In this document: positions 7,356-15,176 of the stretch, piece by piece
How the letters are laid out: every line of letters starts with the position of its first letter
How positions within the stretch are numbered: the first letter of the stretch is position 1
Assembly: GCA_016934645.1 (NCBI GenBank)
Contig: JAFGSL010000673.1
Coordinates: forward strand, 1 to 18,709
Length of the DNA stretch: 18,709 bases
Direction: 5' to 3'
DNA from: Anaerolineae bacterium
GTDB taxonomy: Bacteria; Chloroflexota; Anaerolineae; B4-G1; SLSP01
The notes under the pieces: generated by a model
Told to the model about the DNA's origin: nothing
What the model saw: the letters and a program-made list of their open reading frames with translations, nothing else
The model's database searches: none
Program-made: the position numbers and the translations under genes

Positions 7356-8522
7356 ATGAATTCGGATGTTGTTGTTTCCAATTTAGCCAGGAGCATTCCG
7401 CCTTCTGGCATCCGTCGCTTCTTTGACATTGCGGCGACGATGGAGGATGTCATCAGTCTGGGTATTGGAGAGCCGGATTTCGACACACCTGCGCCCATTG
7501 TGGAAGCTGGGATCGCAGCACTGCGACGTGGGGCGACGCATTACACGTCCAACGCCGGCGTGATTGAGCTACGGCAGGCCATCGCTGCACATATACACAG
7601 GCTTTACGGACTGACCTACGATCCCGTCCAGGAGATCCTGGTCACAGTGGGGGTTTCTGAGGCGTTTTACGTCGCGATGGCGGCCCTGTTGGATCCCGGC
7701 GATGAGATCATCTTCGCCGATCCGTGCTTCGTCGCCTACGAACCAACGGCGGTGATGGTCGGTGCGGTACCGGTCGCTATTCCCACCACCCCGGAGACGG
7801 GATTCCAACTCACCGCGGAGATGATTGAGGCTGCGATTACACCTAAGACGAAGGTGCTGTTTCTCGCCTCACCTAACAATCCGACGGGAGCGGTGATCAA
7901 CCACGAGCGGCTTACCGCCATCGCAGCCCTCGTAGAGAAGCACAACCTGGTGGTCATCTCCGACGAAATCTACGACCGGCTGGTTTATGGCGTGGAGCAC
8001 GTGTGCTTCGCCAGCCTGCCGGGAATGCGCGAACGCACGATCGTGCTGCAAGGGTTCTCCAAAGCCTACGCAATGACAGGCTGGCGCGTGGGCTATATGA
8101 CAGGGCCCGAGATGTTGCTCGCGGAAATGCGCAAGCTGCATCAATATCTGATCATGTCCGCGCCGACGGTGTCGCAGTGGGCAGCGCTGAAAGCGTTGGA
8201 AGTGGGCGAGCCGTTTGTACAGGAAATGCACGCACGCTACGAACGTCGCCGCAAGTTGATCGTGAATGGCCTCAATTCAATAGGACTATCCTGCATTGAG
8301 CCGCACGGTGCATTCTACGCCTTCCCGAATGTCGAGAGCACCGGGATGGACGATGAAGTGTTTGCCGAACGGTTGTTGCAAGAGGAGCGCGTCGCGGTTG
8401 TCCCCGGACGCGCTTTCGGATCCTCCGGCACGGGCTTCGTGCGGATGTCGTATGCGACGGCCTACGATAAAATTGAGGTGGCGTTAGAGCGTATGGCCCG
8501 ATTTGTGCAACGTAAACCCTAA
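7356..8522 (+). CDS. Class I/II pyridoxal-phosphate aminotransferase (aspartate/aromatic type)
   Basis: This 388-residue fold-type I aminotransferase has the usual family length. SLGIGEPDFDTP is the N-terminal substrate-binding loop, LASPNNPTGAV holds the PLP-contacting Asn, ISDEIYDRLVY holds the Asp and Tyr that contact the pyridine ring, and FSKAYAMTGWRVGY holds the Schiff-base lysine K236. A C-terminal Arg in GFVRMSYA would bind the substrate carboxylate. It transfers an amino group between an amino acid and a 2-oxo acid, probably with aspartate, alanine or an aromatic amino acid; the exact pair is unclear. ATG 7356 has GAGGGGGG five bases before it, preferred over TTG 7353. It sits between the nucleotidylyltransferase and gatB, 10 bases before the GTG of gatB. 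Confidence 0.92.
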   Translation: MNSDVVVSNLARSIPPSGIRRFFDIAATMEDVISLGIGEPDFDTPAPIVEAGIAALRRGATHYTSNAGVIELRQAIAAHIHRLYGLTYDPVQEILVTVGVSEAFYVAMAALLDPGDEIIFADPCFVAYEPTAVMVGAVPVAIPTTPETGFQLTAEMIEAAITPKTKVLFLASPNNPTGAVINHERLTAIAALVEKHNLVVISDEIYDRLVYGVEHVCFASLPGMRERTIVLQGFSKAYAMTGWRVGYMTGPEMLLAEMRKLHQYLIMSAPTVSQWAALKALEVGEPFVQEMHARYERRRKLIVNGLNSIGLSCIEPHGAFYAFPNVESTGMDDEVFAERLLQEERVAVVPGRAFGSSGTGFVRMSYATAYDKIEVALERMARFVQRKP

Positions 8523-8532
8523 GGGTAGATCA

Positions 8533-10014
8533 GTGAGGATGATGGAACACGAAGCCGCCTACGAAGCAGTCATCGGCCTAGAAGTCCACGCGCAGATTCA
8601 CACGCGTTCGAAGATGTACTGCGCCTGCCCGGTAGTGGAAGATACGGGAGATGTGCCATCCAACACGCAGGTCTGCCCGGTTTGCCTAGCGCTACCGGGA
8701 ACGCTGCCAGTCGTCAATCGTCGCGCAGTCGAATTTGGCATCATGACGGGGCTGGCGCTGGACTGTAAGATCAACCCGGTCAACGTCTTCGCGCGTAAAT
8801 CCTATTTCTATCCCGATCTACCGAAGGGGTATCAAATCTCGCAATATGAGCTGCCGCTGGCCGTCAATGGCGCGTTGGAGATCGAGACAGAAGCTGGGGT
8901 GCAGCGCATCGGCATCACGCGCGCCCATCTTGAAGAAGACACAGCCAAGCTCTACCACCAGGACGACGGATCAGCGCTGGTGGACTTCAATCGCGCAGGC
9001 GTGCCATTGATCGAGATCGTCAGCGAACCCGACCTGCGCACGGTCGAAGCGGTGCAAGCCTACGCGACGACGTTGCGCGACGTATTGATCTACCTCGGTG
9101 TGAACGCGGGTGATATGGAGAAAGGTGAGATGCGCTTCGAGGCCAACGTCAGCATCCGGCCGGTGGGGTCTACGACAATGGGGACGCGCACCGAGATCAA
9201 GAATCTCAACTCGTTCCGTGCACTGGCATCCAGTGTTGCCTACGAGATCGAACGGCAGAAAGAAGTGCTGGCGAACGGCGGTACCATCGTCCAGCAGACA
9301 TTGGGATGGGATGAAGCCGCCGGACAGACGTATCCACAACGTAGCAAAGAAGAGGCGCACGATTATCGCTACTTCCCCGAACCGGACATCCCGCCGCTGG
9401 AGATTGCGCCGGAGTGGATCGAGGTGCTGCGGGCACACGTACCCGAACTTCCGCTGGCGAAAAAGCGCCGGCTGGTAGCTGAGTACGGCATCCGCTCCTA
9501 CAACGCAGTGCTTCTGGTGAGCGATCGCCGCGTCGCCGATTATTTTGAAGCCACCGCTAAGATTGCACGCGCACAAGATGTCGAACCGCAGGATGTCGCC
9601 AACTGGGTAAGCGGAGAGCTGTTCCGCATTCTGAACGCGACTGCCACCCCAATCGATGCCTGCAAAACGACGCCGGAGCGCCTGGCGGGCCTGCTCGCGC
9701 TGGTGCAGCAAGGGACAGTCAGTGTAACAGCGGCAAAGACTGCACTCGACGCAATGTGCGAAACGGGTGACACGCCAGACGCTGTTATCCGTCGCCTAGG
9801 ATTAACACAAATTTCGGATGCCAACGCGCTTGCAGCGCTCGTTGACGCCGCCTTGGACGCGAATCCGTTGCAAGTACAGCAATATCTCGATGGTAAGACA
9901 AATATCCTGGGGTGGTTGGTGGGACAGGTGATGCGGGCCTCAAAAGGCAAAGCCAATCCGCAGGATACGCGTAATTTGTTACAGCAGGCTTTGAAGCGCA
10001 AACGTTCAATTTGA
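8533..10014 (+). CDS. gatB: Asp-tRNA(Asn)/Glu-tRNA(Gln) amidotransferase subunit B
   Basis: GatB is the kinase and tRNA-binding subunit that activates the Glu or Asp side chain on mischarged tRNA and receives ammonia from GatA. The protein is about 493 residues. EAVIGLEVHAQIHTRSKMYC opens the catalytic domain, and a zinc site is visible as C30-x-C32 and C48-x2-C51. LEEDTAKLYH, DFNRAGVPLIEIVSEPDLRT and FEANVSIRP match the core; typical GatB has LEEDAGK, here LEEDTAK. The C-terminal helical GatB/YqeY domain covers about the last 150 residues. GTG 8533 has AAGGG seven bases before it; ATG 8539 and ATG 8542 are alternatives with cramped SD spacing. It lies three genes away from gatCA, an unusual split. 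Confidence 0.95.
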   Translation: MRMMEHEAAYEAVIGLEVHAQIHTRSKMYCACPVVEDTGDVPSNTQVCPVCLALPGTLPVVNRRAVEFGIMTGLALDCKINPVNVFARKSYFYPDLPKGYQISQYELPLAVNGALEIETEAGVQRIGITRAHLEEDTAKLYHQDDGSALVDFNRAGVPLIEIVSEPDLRTVEAVQAYATTLRDVLIYLGVNAGDMEKGEMRFEANVSIRPVGSTTMGTRTEIKNLNSFRALASSVAYEIERQKEVLANGGTIVQQTLGWDEAAGQTYPQRSKEEAHDYRYFPEPDIPPLEIAPEWIEVLRAHVPELPLAKKRRLVAEYGIRSYNAVLLVSDRRVADYFEATAKIARAQDVEPQDVANWVSGELFRILNATATPIDACKTTPERLAGLLALVQQGTVSVTAAKTALDAMCETGDTPDAVIRRLGLTQISDANALAALVDAALDANPLQVQQYLDGKTNILGWLVGQVMRASKGKANPQDTRNLLQQALKRKRSI

Positions 10015-10113
10015 ATCATACTGGACGCTGGCAGACCGGTGCAAGACAATCCATCGTAAAGGCCAGACCTCCAGTCAGCATATAGAAGCACATATCAGAT
10101 TAAGGAGAGTGTT

Positions 10114-11406
10114 ATGGCTAAACATGAAGAGATGAATCCTTTCAAACTAGCACAGGCGCAGTTCGATCATGTTGCCGAACAGATGGGATTGGAATCATCG
10201 GTGCGCGATATGCTACGCTGGCCATTGCGTGAGTTCCGCTTTCAACTACCGGTGCGGATGGACGATGGCTCGATCAAAGTCTTCTTCGGTTTTCGCGTAC
10301 AGCATAACGACGCGCGTGGCCCAGCGAAAGGTGGCATCCGCTTCGCCGCCAACGAGACGCTGGATACGGTGCGCGCGCTCGCCACATGGATGACGTGGAA
10401 GTGTGCCGTAGCCGACATTCCACTCGGAGGCGGCAAGGGAGGCGTAGTGGTGGATCCATCCAATCTCTCGACCGGCGAGAAGGAACGCCTGTGCCGCGAG
10501 TGGATCGACGCTATCTGGAAGAACCTCGGCCCGCGCAACGACGTCCCCGCGCCCGATGTGGGCACCACGCCACAGATGATGGGCTGGATGATGGATGAAT
10601 ACTCCAAGCTACGCGGCGAATACGTACCGGGTGTGATCACCGGAAAGCCTGTGGGTGGAGGAGGTTCGCTGGGGCGTACCGCTGCAACGGGGTTCGGCGT
10701 CGTTGTCACCATCCGCGAGGCGATGAAACACCTGGGGATGAAATCAACGGGACGGTCGGCCTCGATCCAGGGGTTCGGCAACGTCGCACAATACGCAGCC
10801 AGGACGTTCATTGAAATGCTTGGCGGACGGGTGATCTGCGTGTCGTGTTGGGACCGCGATGACCGCACCGCGTATACGTTCACCAAAGACGAGGGCATTG
10901 ACCCCTACTTCCTGCAAAGCATCACCGATCAGTACGGCACGGTGGACAAGGCGAAAGCCCAGGCTGCCGGTTATAGCATAGAAGACGGCGACGCATGGCT
11001 GACCAAAAACGTGGATGTGCTCATCCCAGCGGCAGTGGAGGGCGTCATCACCGGCGACAATGTGCAAAATATCAGCTCGCAAGTCAAGATTCTCGCCGAG
11101 GGTGCCAACGGACCGACGATGCTGGAGGCCGACGAGGTGCTCAAGGAACGCGGCGTCTTTGTCATCCCCGACTTCCTGTGCAACGCCGGTGGGGTCACAT
11201 GTTCCTATTTCGAACAGGTGCAGAACGACATGAACTACTACTGGCCGGAGGAGGAAGTACTGGCAAAGCTGGATCAGAAAATGGCCTCAGCATTCAAGGC
11301 CGTTCTGGAGATGTCGCGGCAGAAGCAGCTCTATATGCGCGATGCAGCCTATTGGGTAGCGATTGCCAGTGTCGAACGAGCAATGCGATTACGAGGATGG
11401 ATGTAA
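10114..11406 (+). CDS. Glu/Leu/Phe/Val dehydrogenase family protein, probably glutamate dehydrogenase
   Basis: This 430-residue protein has the size of hexameric amino-acid dehydrogenases. GPAKGGIRFAANETLDTV carries K72, TWKCAVADIPLGGGKGG carries K96 and K108, the three lysines of the active site, and PAPDVGT carries the catalytic Asp. The Rossmann NAD(P) domain begins around GFGNVAQYAARTF, and FLCNAGGVTCSYFEQVQN is the usual C-terminal signature. It most likely interconverts glutamate with 2-oxoglutarate plus ammonia; leucine- or phenylalanine-type activity cannot be excluded. AAGGAGAG before ATG 10114 is a strong SD. It is separated from gatB by 99 bp and no obvious promoter is present there, so it may be read through or separately expressed. 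It lies convergent to the 77-residue gene at 11484. Confidence 0.93.
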   Translation: MAKHEEMNPFKLAQAQFDHVAEQMGLESSVRDMLRWPLREFRFQLPVRMDDGSIKVFFGFRVQHNDARGPAKGGIRFAANETLDTVRALATWMTWKCAVADIPLGGGKGGVVVDPSNLSTGEKERLCREWIDAIWKNLGPRNDVPAPDVGTTPQMMGWMMDEYSKLRGEYVPGVITGKPVGGGGSLGRTAATGFGVVVTIREAMKHLGMKSTGRSASIQGFGNVAQYAARTFIEMLGGRVICVSCWDRDDRTAYTFTKDEGIDPYFLQSITDQYGTVDKAKAQAAGYSIEDGDAWLTKNVDVLIPAAVEGVITGDNVQNISSQVKILAEGANGPTMLEADEVLKERGVFVIPDFLCNAGGVTCSYFEQVQNDMNYYWPEEEVLAKLDQKMASAFKAVLEMSRQKQLYMRDAAYWVAIASVERAMRLRGWM

Positions 11407-11483
11407 TTTCTCTTTCGACAAGATTGGCAAGATGGACAAGTCACTCTATCCTGTTAATCCTGTAGAAAATATCCAGAAACAGC

Positions 11484-11717
11484 TCAATCTTGACTCAGAC
11501 GCTCAATGACGTTTAACACAATCCACAAGACCAGAAAAACGCCTGCGCCGGGTAGCAAACATAACAATCCAGTAAACACAGCGGGCCATCCGTAGACTAG
11601 GCCGATCACCACACTGCCGAGCAACACTAACACGAGGATGATAGCAATGACCAGACGGCGCTCGGTCTGACGGCGATAAGCACGCATATCAGTGGGTTTG
11701 TTTGGTCTATTGGCCAT
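11484..11717 (-). CDS. Small two-helix membrane protein, function unknown
   Basis: This 77-residue protein has a basic N-terminal tail (KPTDMRAYRRQTERR) followed by two hydrophobic stretches, LVIAIILVLVLLGSVVIGLVYG and AVFTGLLCLLPGAGVFLVLW. By the positive-inside rule, the basic N-terminus is probably cytoplasmic, giving a small inner-membrane hairpin. No known domain is recognised. GGAGAAG lies six bases before the ATG at 11717, which supports a real gene. A perfect terminator hairpin sits just 17 bases upstream, so expression from the gene behind it needs readthrough or processing. Confidence 0.72.
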   Translation of the reverse strand: MANRPNKPTDMRAYRRQTERRLVIAIILVLVLLGSVVIGLVYGWPAVFTGLLCLLPGAGVFLVLWIVLNVIERLSQD

Positions 11718-11734
11718 AGACTTCTCCGAAGTTC

Positions 11735-11772
11735 AAAAAACACCGGGATTTCACAGAATCCCGGTGTTTTTT
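11735..11772. terminator. Perfect bidirectional intrinsic terminator between the eRF1-like gene and the small membrane gene
   Basis: The arms AAAAAACACCGGGATT at 11735-11750 and AATCCCGGTGTTTTTT at 11757-11772 are exact reverse complements with a TCACAG loop at 11751-11756. The GC-rich core is flanked by A-runs and T-runs, so it reads as a rho-independent terminator on either strand. It ends the eRF1-like gene (stop at 11789) on the minus strand. Confidence 0.85.
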
Positions 11773-11788
11773 CGAATGGGGCACACCG

Positions 11789-12892
11789 CTAATAGCGCAG
11801 CAACGCACCGATGTGGGCACTATTAAGCAAACCGTTATCGACCACTTCAACAGTGCCCCCCTTCTCGACTGCCTGGCTGATGACGGCCTCGGCAGCATCG
11901 GGGATTTCTACGATATCCCCCTGGCAGAAGATACATTTTTCCAGCGGCTGCGTTGTCAGATACCCGCAGCCGGTACAGCGATAGCCCGGTGCGTGGAAAT
12001 CGCGTTCGGCGATGAGAACCTGAGTACGCCCTTCGTGTGTTACACTCAACGTTTGATCCAACCCAATCACGCCGTTCATCCCCTTGGCAGCCGCCGTGAC
12101 GACAGCCTGCACCAACTCGCGCCGTCGTTCATCCTCCAAGTCTTTGAGGAGTGCAAAGGCGTGCTCACGAATCTCAATATCGCCGGCCTCCATATTGGCA
12201 TTGAACGTCCCCACGACGATTTCCTGAAGCTTCACGGGCAAAAGATCGCGAAATTGCGCAACCGTATATTCGGCACCTGCCAGTAGCAGGCGGCGTGGGG
12301 GATGCGCTTGACAGAAATCGGCCAGTGCTGCTGCCGTGTCACGCAGATTGCGCTGCACCAACTCGGCTTCCTTGCGACCCGAAGCCTGTGAGCCGCCACG
12401 CATTCCCACCACCGAGGATCCACGTCCCCTGCGAACACTGCGAACATCTTCGCCCACCGCGCCCTCCTGCGCGATCAATTCGCCCATCTGGAACAAAAAG
12501 AAACGTCCGCCTTGCCGGTCCACCAGAGCAACGGCGTAACGTCCGTAGAAGCCATCCAGTTCCACCAACGGGGAAACGTATAGTTTACGCGCCGCTGTGA
12601 TGCCATTGCGCACCGGAACCGCCAACGGGAAAACGTACCATATCCCCTCGGCCTGGCGCGAAAACATGACCAAACCACGCCCAGACCAGTCATACTCCAG
12701 ATCAACATACCGCTTAATGGCGTTGATATCTTCGTCATCGACCTGGCCCTCAGCCTGTTTCAGCATTTCGCGCAGCGCCAAGCGGTACTCTTCGGCAGCA
12801 TGCTGTGTGGGGTCAACATTCAAGTAGAGGCTCAAAATCGGACCACTTGCTTCGATAGTAGCCAATTCTCTCAGCGATTTTTCATCAAACAT
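11789..12892 (-). CDS. Bacterial eRF1-like (baeRF/VLRF1-type) release-factor homologue
   Basis: This 367-residue protein has a three-part layout. Residues about 1-100 form an N-terminal domain opening GPILSLYLNVDP, as in baeRF proteins. Residues about 105-245 form the eRF1 domain-2-like part, with a loop RGGSQASGRKEAEL at 165-178 in the position of the eRF1 GGQ loop; here GGSQ (166-169) keeps the Gln but is offset by one residue. Residues about 260-367 form an L7Ae-like third domain with a zinc ribbon (C306-x2-C309, C320-x2-C323). These families are believed to act in release of peptides from stalled ribosomes or as peptidyl-tRNA hydrolases. Exact baeRF subfamily is not certain. A fair SD (GGAGAAAGGA) precedes the ATG. 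It is divergent from the SPFH cluster. Confidence 0.78.
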   Translation of the reverse strand: MFDEKSLRELATIEASGPILSLYLNVDPTQHAAEEYRLALREMLKQAEGQVDDEDINAIKRYVDLEYDWSGRGLVMFSRQAEGIWYVFPLAVPVRNGITAARKLYVSPLVELDGFYGRYAVALVDRQGGRFFLFQMGELIAQEGAVGEDVRSVRRGRGSSVVGMRGGSQASGRKEAELVQRNLRDTAAALADFCQAHPPRRLLLAGAEYTVAQFRDLLPVKLQEIVVGTFNANMEAGDIEIREHAFALLKDLEDERRRELVQAVVTAAAKGMNGVIGLDQTLSVTHEGRTQVLIAERDFHAPGYRCTGCGYLTTQPLEKCIFCQGDIVEIPDAAEAVISQAVEKGGTVEVVDNGLLNSAHIGALLRY

Positions 12893-13096
12893 AGCCTTTT
12901 CCTTTCTCCAAACGGATGGGTATATTATGGTGACGAGGGGCCACTATAACCGTAAGAGGACTTCCTGTGCGAACATCACCTCCTCGTGATAAGATATGTT
13001 TTCTATCCCGTATAGACCGGAATCAGATAGGTTTTCATTGTCCGTGTTCTTGCCTGTTGTGCAAGGATTTCAGAGATTGGGGCCTGTCAATAAACA

Positions 13097-13133
13097 CACT
13101 GCGGGCAACATCGTTTTCAGATGACCCGCAGTG
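13097..13133. other. Hairpin with 9-bp perfect stem in the long intergenic region
   Basis: CACTGCGGG at 13097-13105 pairs with CCCGCAGTG at 13125-13133. An inner CATC/GATG pair (13109-13112 and 13120-13123) extends the fold around a GTTTTCA loop. Neither strand shows a clear T-run after it, so it is more likely a structural or regulatory element than a simple terminator. Confidence 0.5.
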
Positions 13134-13214
13134 CAATTAAGGCTATTCTATTGGGGACATTAACTCTATATTTTCTCATAAGCCCGTGCCCTGTCCCAAA
13201 GTTCACTTGTGGTG

Positions 13215-13294
13215 ACTGACTCGAACGTATTTTGCTAAACTTTCCATGCCTATAAAGCACAGCATAGCTTTAGTTTCTCATGTTCAGGTCAGTA
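13215..13294. repeat. MITE-like palindromic element, copy 1
   Basis: The left end ACTGACTCGAAC and the right end GTTCAGGTCAGT are reverse complements at 10 of 12 positions. The copy shares most of its length with the element at 13422-13507, including CGTATTTTGCTAAACTTTC and ATAGCTTTAGTTT. It has no coding capacity and no transposase is nearby. Confidence 0.7.
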
Positions 13295-13421
13295 AATCAC
13301 CTATGAACCAATTCACTCTCATTGTAAGGATTTTTCGCGCGGATGTCAAGTGTAATTTGTCCACTATCTACTGGAAAGGCTATTTCCATTTTTCTTATTC
13401 CATGCTAAAGTGGGTTAAGGA

Positions 13422-13507
13422 ACTACTGACCCGAACGTATTTTGCTAAACTTTCTACACCGATAAAGCACCGGAATAGCTTTAGTTTTTCATGTTCAGGT
13501 CAGTAGT
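13422..13507. repeat. MITE-like palindromic element, copy 2
   Basis: The left end ACTACTGACCCGAAC and the right end GTTCAGGTCAGTAGT are reverse complements at 14 of 15 positions, a better palindrome than copy 1. It is in the same orientation as copy 1, with 127 bp between them. It ends about 95 bp before the SPFH cluster start and could lie within that operon's leader or promoter. Confidence 0.72.
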
Positions 13508-13601
13508 ACTCAATAGCTGCTCCAAAAACCGGAGAAACAGGGAGAAATTGGCACTTCAGTTCGTACTCGTTCCTTAGGCAATAACGCAAGGAGGTTTGCG
13601 C

Positions 13602-15173
13602 ATGCTTCTACGGTTCATAGTTCTGGCAGTGTACGTCGCGGCATTTGTCGCGCTACGTACGTATTTACGGGATCGCCCTCCACACTTCAAAGGCAAGTAT
13701 ATCCACGAATTCGAACGGCTAGGGCAGGCTCTCGTACGGATGTGGGGATTGCTGCTGTGGCCTCTGCCCGGTCTGATATGGATCGGAACGATGCCCATCC
13801 CAGCCCTGATCATCGTCGGGTTAAGCATTTTCATACCGCTCGATATCTTCTTGGTCTTCTTCACCGTTGCCGGTGTGCTTGAACCTTCTTCGGGGTCGAT
13901 CATTGACAGACTTTTCTCGTGGCTACCGGCTGTTTCTTCTATCTTCATCACACTACTCTTCTTCCTGGCCCTGGTTCCCTACGCATTCCCGTTCTGGCAG
14001 TTTATGGTCTTCCTGGCATTTGTGACCATTCCTCCGGTTCTGGCTGTGATTTTGGCAATGTGGGCCGCCCCCAGTCTCATTCCCACAGCCTTGGACCAAC
14101 CCAGGCAGGTGTTCCAGAAATTGCAGCATTTCATCGGGTTCTTCACCACCTTTCCCAAGCCGAGTTGGATAATTGAAGATGGTGAGGTAAAGACACGCAT
14201 CAAAGGTAATCCCTTCTTCGGCGTAGGTCCTGGGTGGTTAATGACTGAGCCGGAAAATCTTGTCGTCATCAAAGGTGGCACAGACATCAAGCGCATCGCG
14301 GGACCCGGAGTTCTATTCACCAAACCTACGGAGTCACCCTACGAAGTTATCGACCTGCGCAACCAGATCCGCTTTACACGCATCGATGCGCGCACACAGG
14401 ACGGCATCGAAGTCAACCTACCCATCTCATCGTTGTTTCGCATCGATCCCGGATACAAAACTATCACGCTCGAAGGTCTGGAAAATCACGAGCCTTGGCC
14501 CTATCGTAACCAACGCGACATCTATCAGATCGTTTTCTACGAAGAAGTCGATCCCACCGGCAAAACGCCGCTAGAAGCACATCAAGTCCGCCCTTGGGAT
14601 AACATCTCCCTGAAAGCGGCGATCAATCGCGTCAAGCAAGTGATTCCCGAATACAGCTTGGAACAACTTTACAGCATCGTCCCTGAAACCGGTAACATTG
14701 ATCCCGAAACCGGCAAGATTGATCCCGAAACCGGCAATTTAACCCGCACAACGATCGGTGCGACGGTGCGCGAAACCGTGAAGGCTACGGTCGAACCCCT
14801 CGGCTTTCAAATCCTTGGCGGTGGCGTCGGCAACAAAATCACGCCGACCAATCCCGATGTTATCAAACAACGGGTCGAAACCTGGAAAGCAAGTTGGATC
14901 AGCAAAGTTATGGACTGGGAAGCCGATGCACAAATCCAAAACCTCAAAGACTTCTCGCGTATCCGCAGCGATGCACGCGTTGAATTGCTCTCCCAAATCC
15001 TAGAACAAACATCGATGAAGCTCGAGGATACGGAAAATGCCAGCCGTTATGTAGCCTATCATTTGCTGGAAAACTTGCTCCATCTAGCCCGCAATTCGCA
15101 GGTGAGAGAATTGTTGCCGGAAACTGCCTTACCGACCCTGACCCAGCTTCAACAATTGACAAAGGAAGAGTGA
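13602..15173 (+). CDS. Multi-span membrane protein with SPFH (band 7)-like domain, first of a tandem pair
   Basis: This 523-residue protein starts at ATG 13602, with AAGGAGG seven bases before it, the best SD of the cluster; TTG 13596 is too close to the SD. About five hydrophobic segments fill residues 4-156, a larger membrane part than in most SPFH proteins. From about residue 205 comes an SPFH-like domain: GVGPGWLMTEPENLVVIKGG, IAGPGVLFTKP, YEVIDLRNQIRF and ARTQDGIEVNLPISSLFRID, with the conserved GPG, DLR and DGI patterns of stomatin/flotillin-like proteins. A helical C-terminal part follows. Residues 361-381 contain three heptad copies of PETGNID-type sequence. Likely role: membrane scaffold that oligomerises. 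It is followed 3 bases later by a second SPFH gene. Confidence 0.75.
   Translation: MLLRFIVLAVYVAAFVALRTYLRDRPPHFKGKYIHEFERLGQALVRMWGLLLWPLPGLIWIGTMPIPALIIVGLSIFIPLDIFLVFFTVAGVLEPSSGSIIDRLFSWLPAVSSIFITLLFFLALVPYAFPFWQFMVFLAFVTIPPVLAVILAMWAAPSLIPTALDQPRQVFQKLQHFIGFFTTFPKPSWIIEDGEVKTRIKGNPFFGVGPGWLMTEPENLVVIKGGTDIKRIAGPGVLFTKPTESPYEVIDLRNQIRFTRIDARTQDGIEVNLPISSLFRIDPGYKTITLEGLENHEPWPYRNQRDIYQIVFYEEVDPTGKTPLEAHQVRPWDNISLKAAINRVKQVIPEYSLEQLYSIVPETGNIDPETGKIDPETGNLTRTTIGATVRETVKATVEPLGFQILGGGVGNKITPTNPDVIKQRVETWKASWISKVMDWEADAQIQNLKDFSRIRSDARVELLSQILEQTSMKLEDTENASRYVAYHLLENLLHLARNSQVRELLPETALPTLTQLQQLTKEE
14682..14744 (+). repeat. Three tandem 21-bp units inside the first SPFH gene
   Basis: Units at 14682-14702, 14703-14723 and 14724-14744 encode PETGNID, PETGKID and PETGNLT. 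The bases differ at few positions (CCTGAAACCGGTAACATTG against CCCGAAACCGGCAAGATTG). It is an in-frame insertion within the SPFH-like region and likely forms a variable loop. Confidence 0.75.
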
Positions 15174-15176
15174 GCG

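Larger units (their letters stand above)
12893..13601. other. Long AT-richer intergenic region with repeats and hairpins
   Basis: About 700 bp lies between the divergent eRF1-like gene and the SPFH cluster. It contains two 80-bp MITE-like copies (13215-13294 and 13422-13507), a 9-bp hairpin at 13097-13133, a small hairpin CTTGC-CTGTTGT-GCAAG near 13048-13064, and a minus-strand SD-like motif with a 10-residue ORF at 12944-12976. No convincing protein gene or promoter was found; a plus-strand frame at 13246-13506 overlaps the repeats and lacks support. Confidence 0.55.

Noticed and set aside
8971..9711. 246-codon minus-strand ORF opposite gatB
   Set aside because: It is fully antisense to gatB and its translation shows no recognisable domain.
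11441..11460. Direct repeat ATCCTGT-TA-ATCCTGT after the dehydrogenase gene
   Set aside because: Two short units only; too little to call a repeat element from this window.
11419..11492. 8-bp inverted repeat CAAGATTG/CAATCTTG after the dehydrogenase as a terminator
   Set aside because: The loop is 58 bases and no T-run follows, so it is unlikely to terminate transcription.
13246..13506. 86-codon plus-strand ORF in the long intergenic region
   Set aside because: It spans both MITE-like copies, lacks an SD, and its composition does not look like a protein; the repeats explain the open frame.
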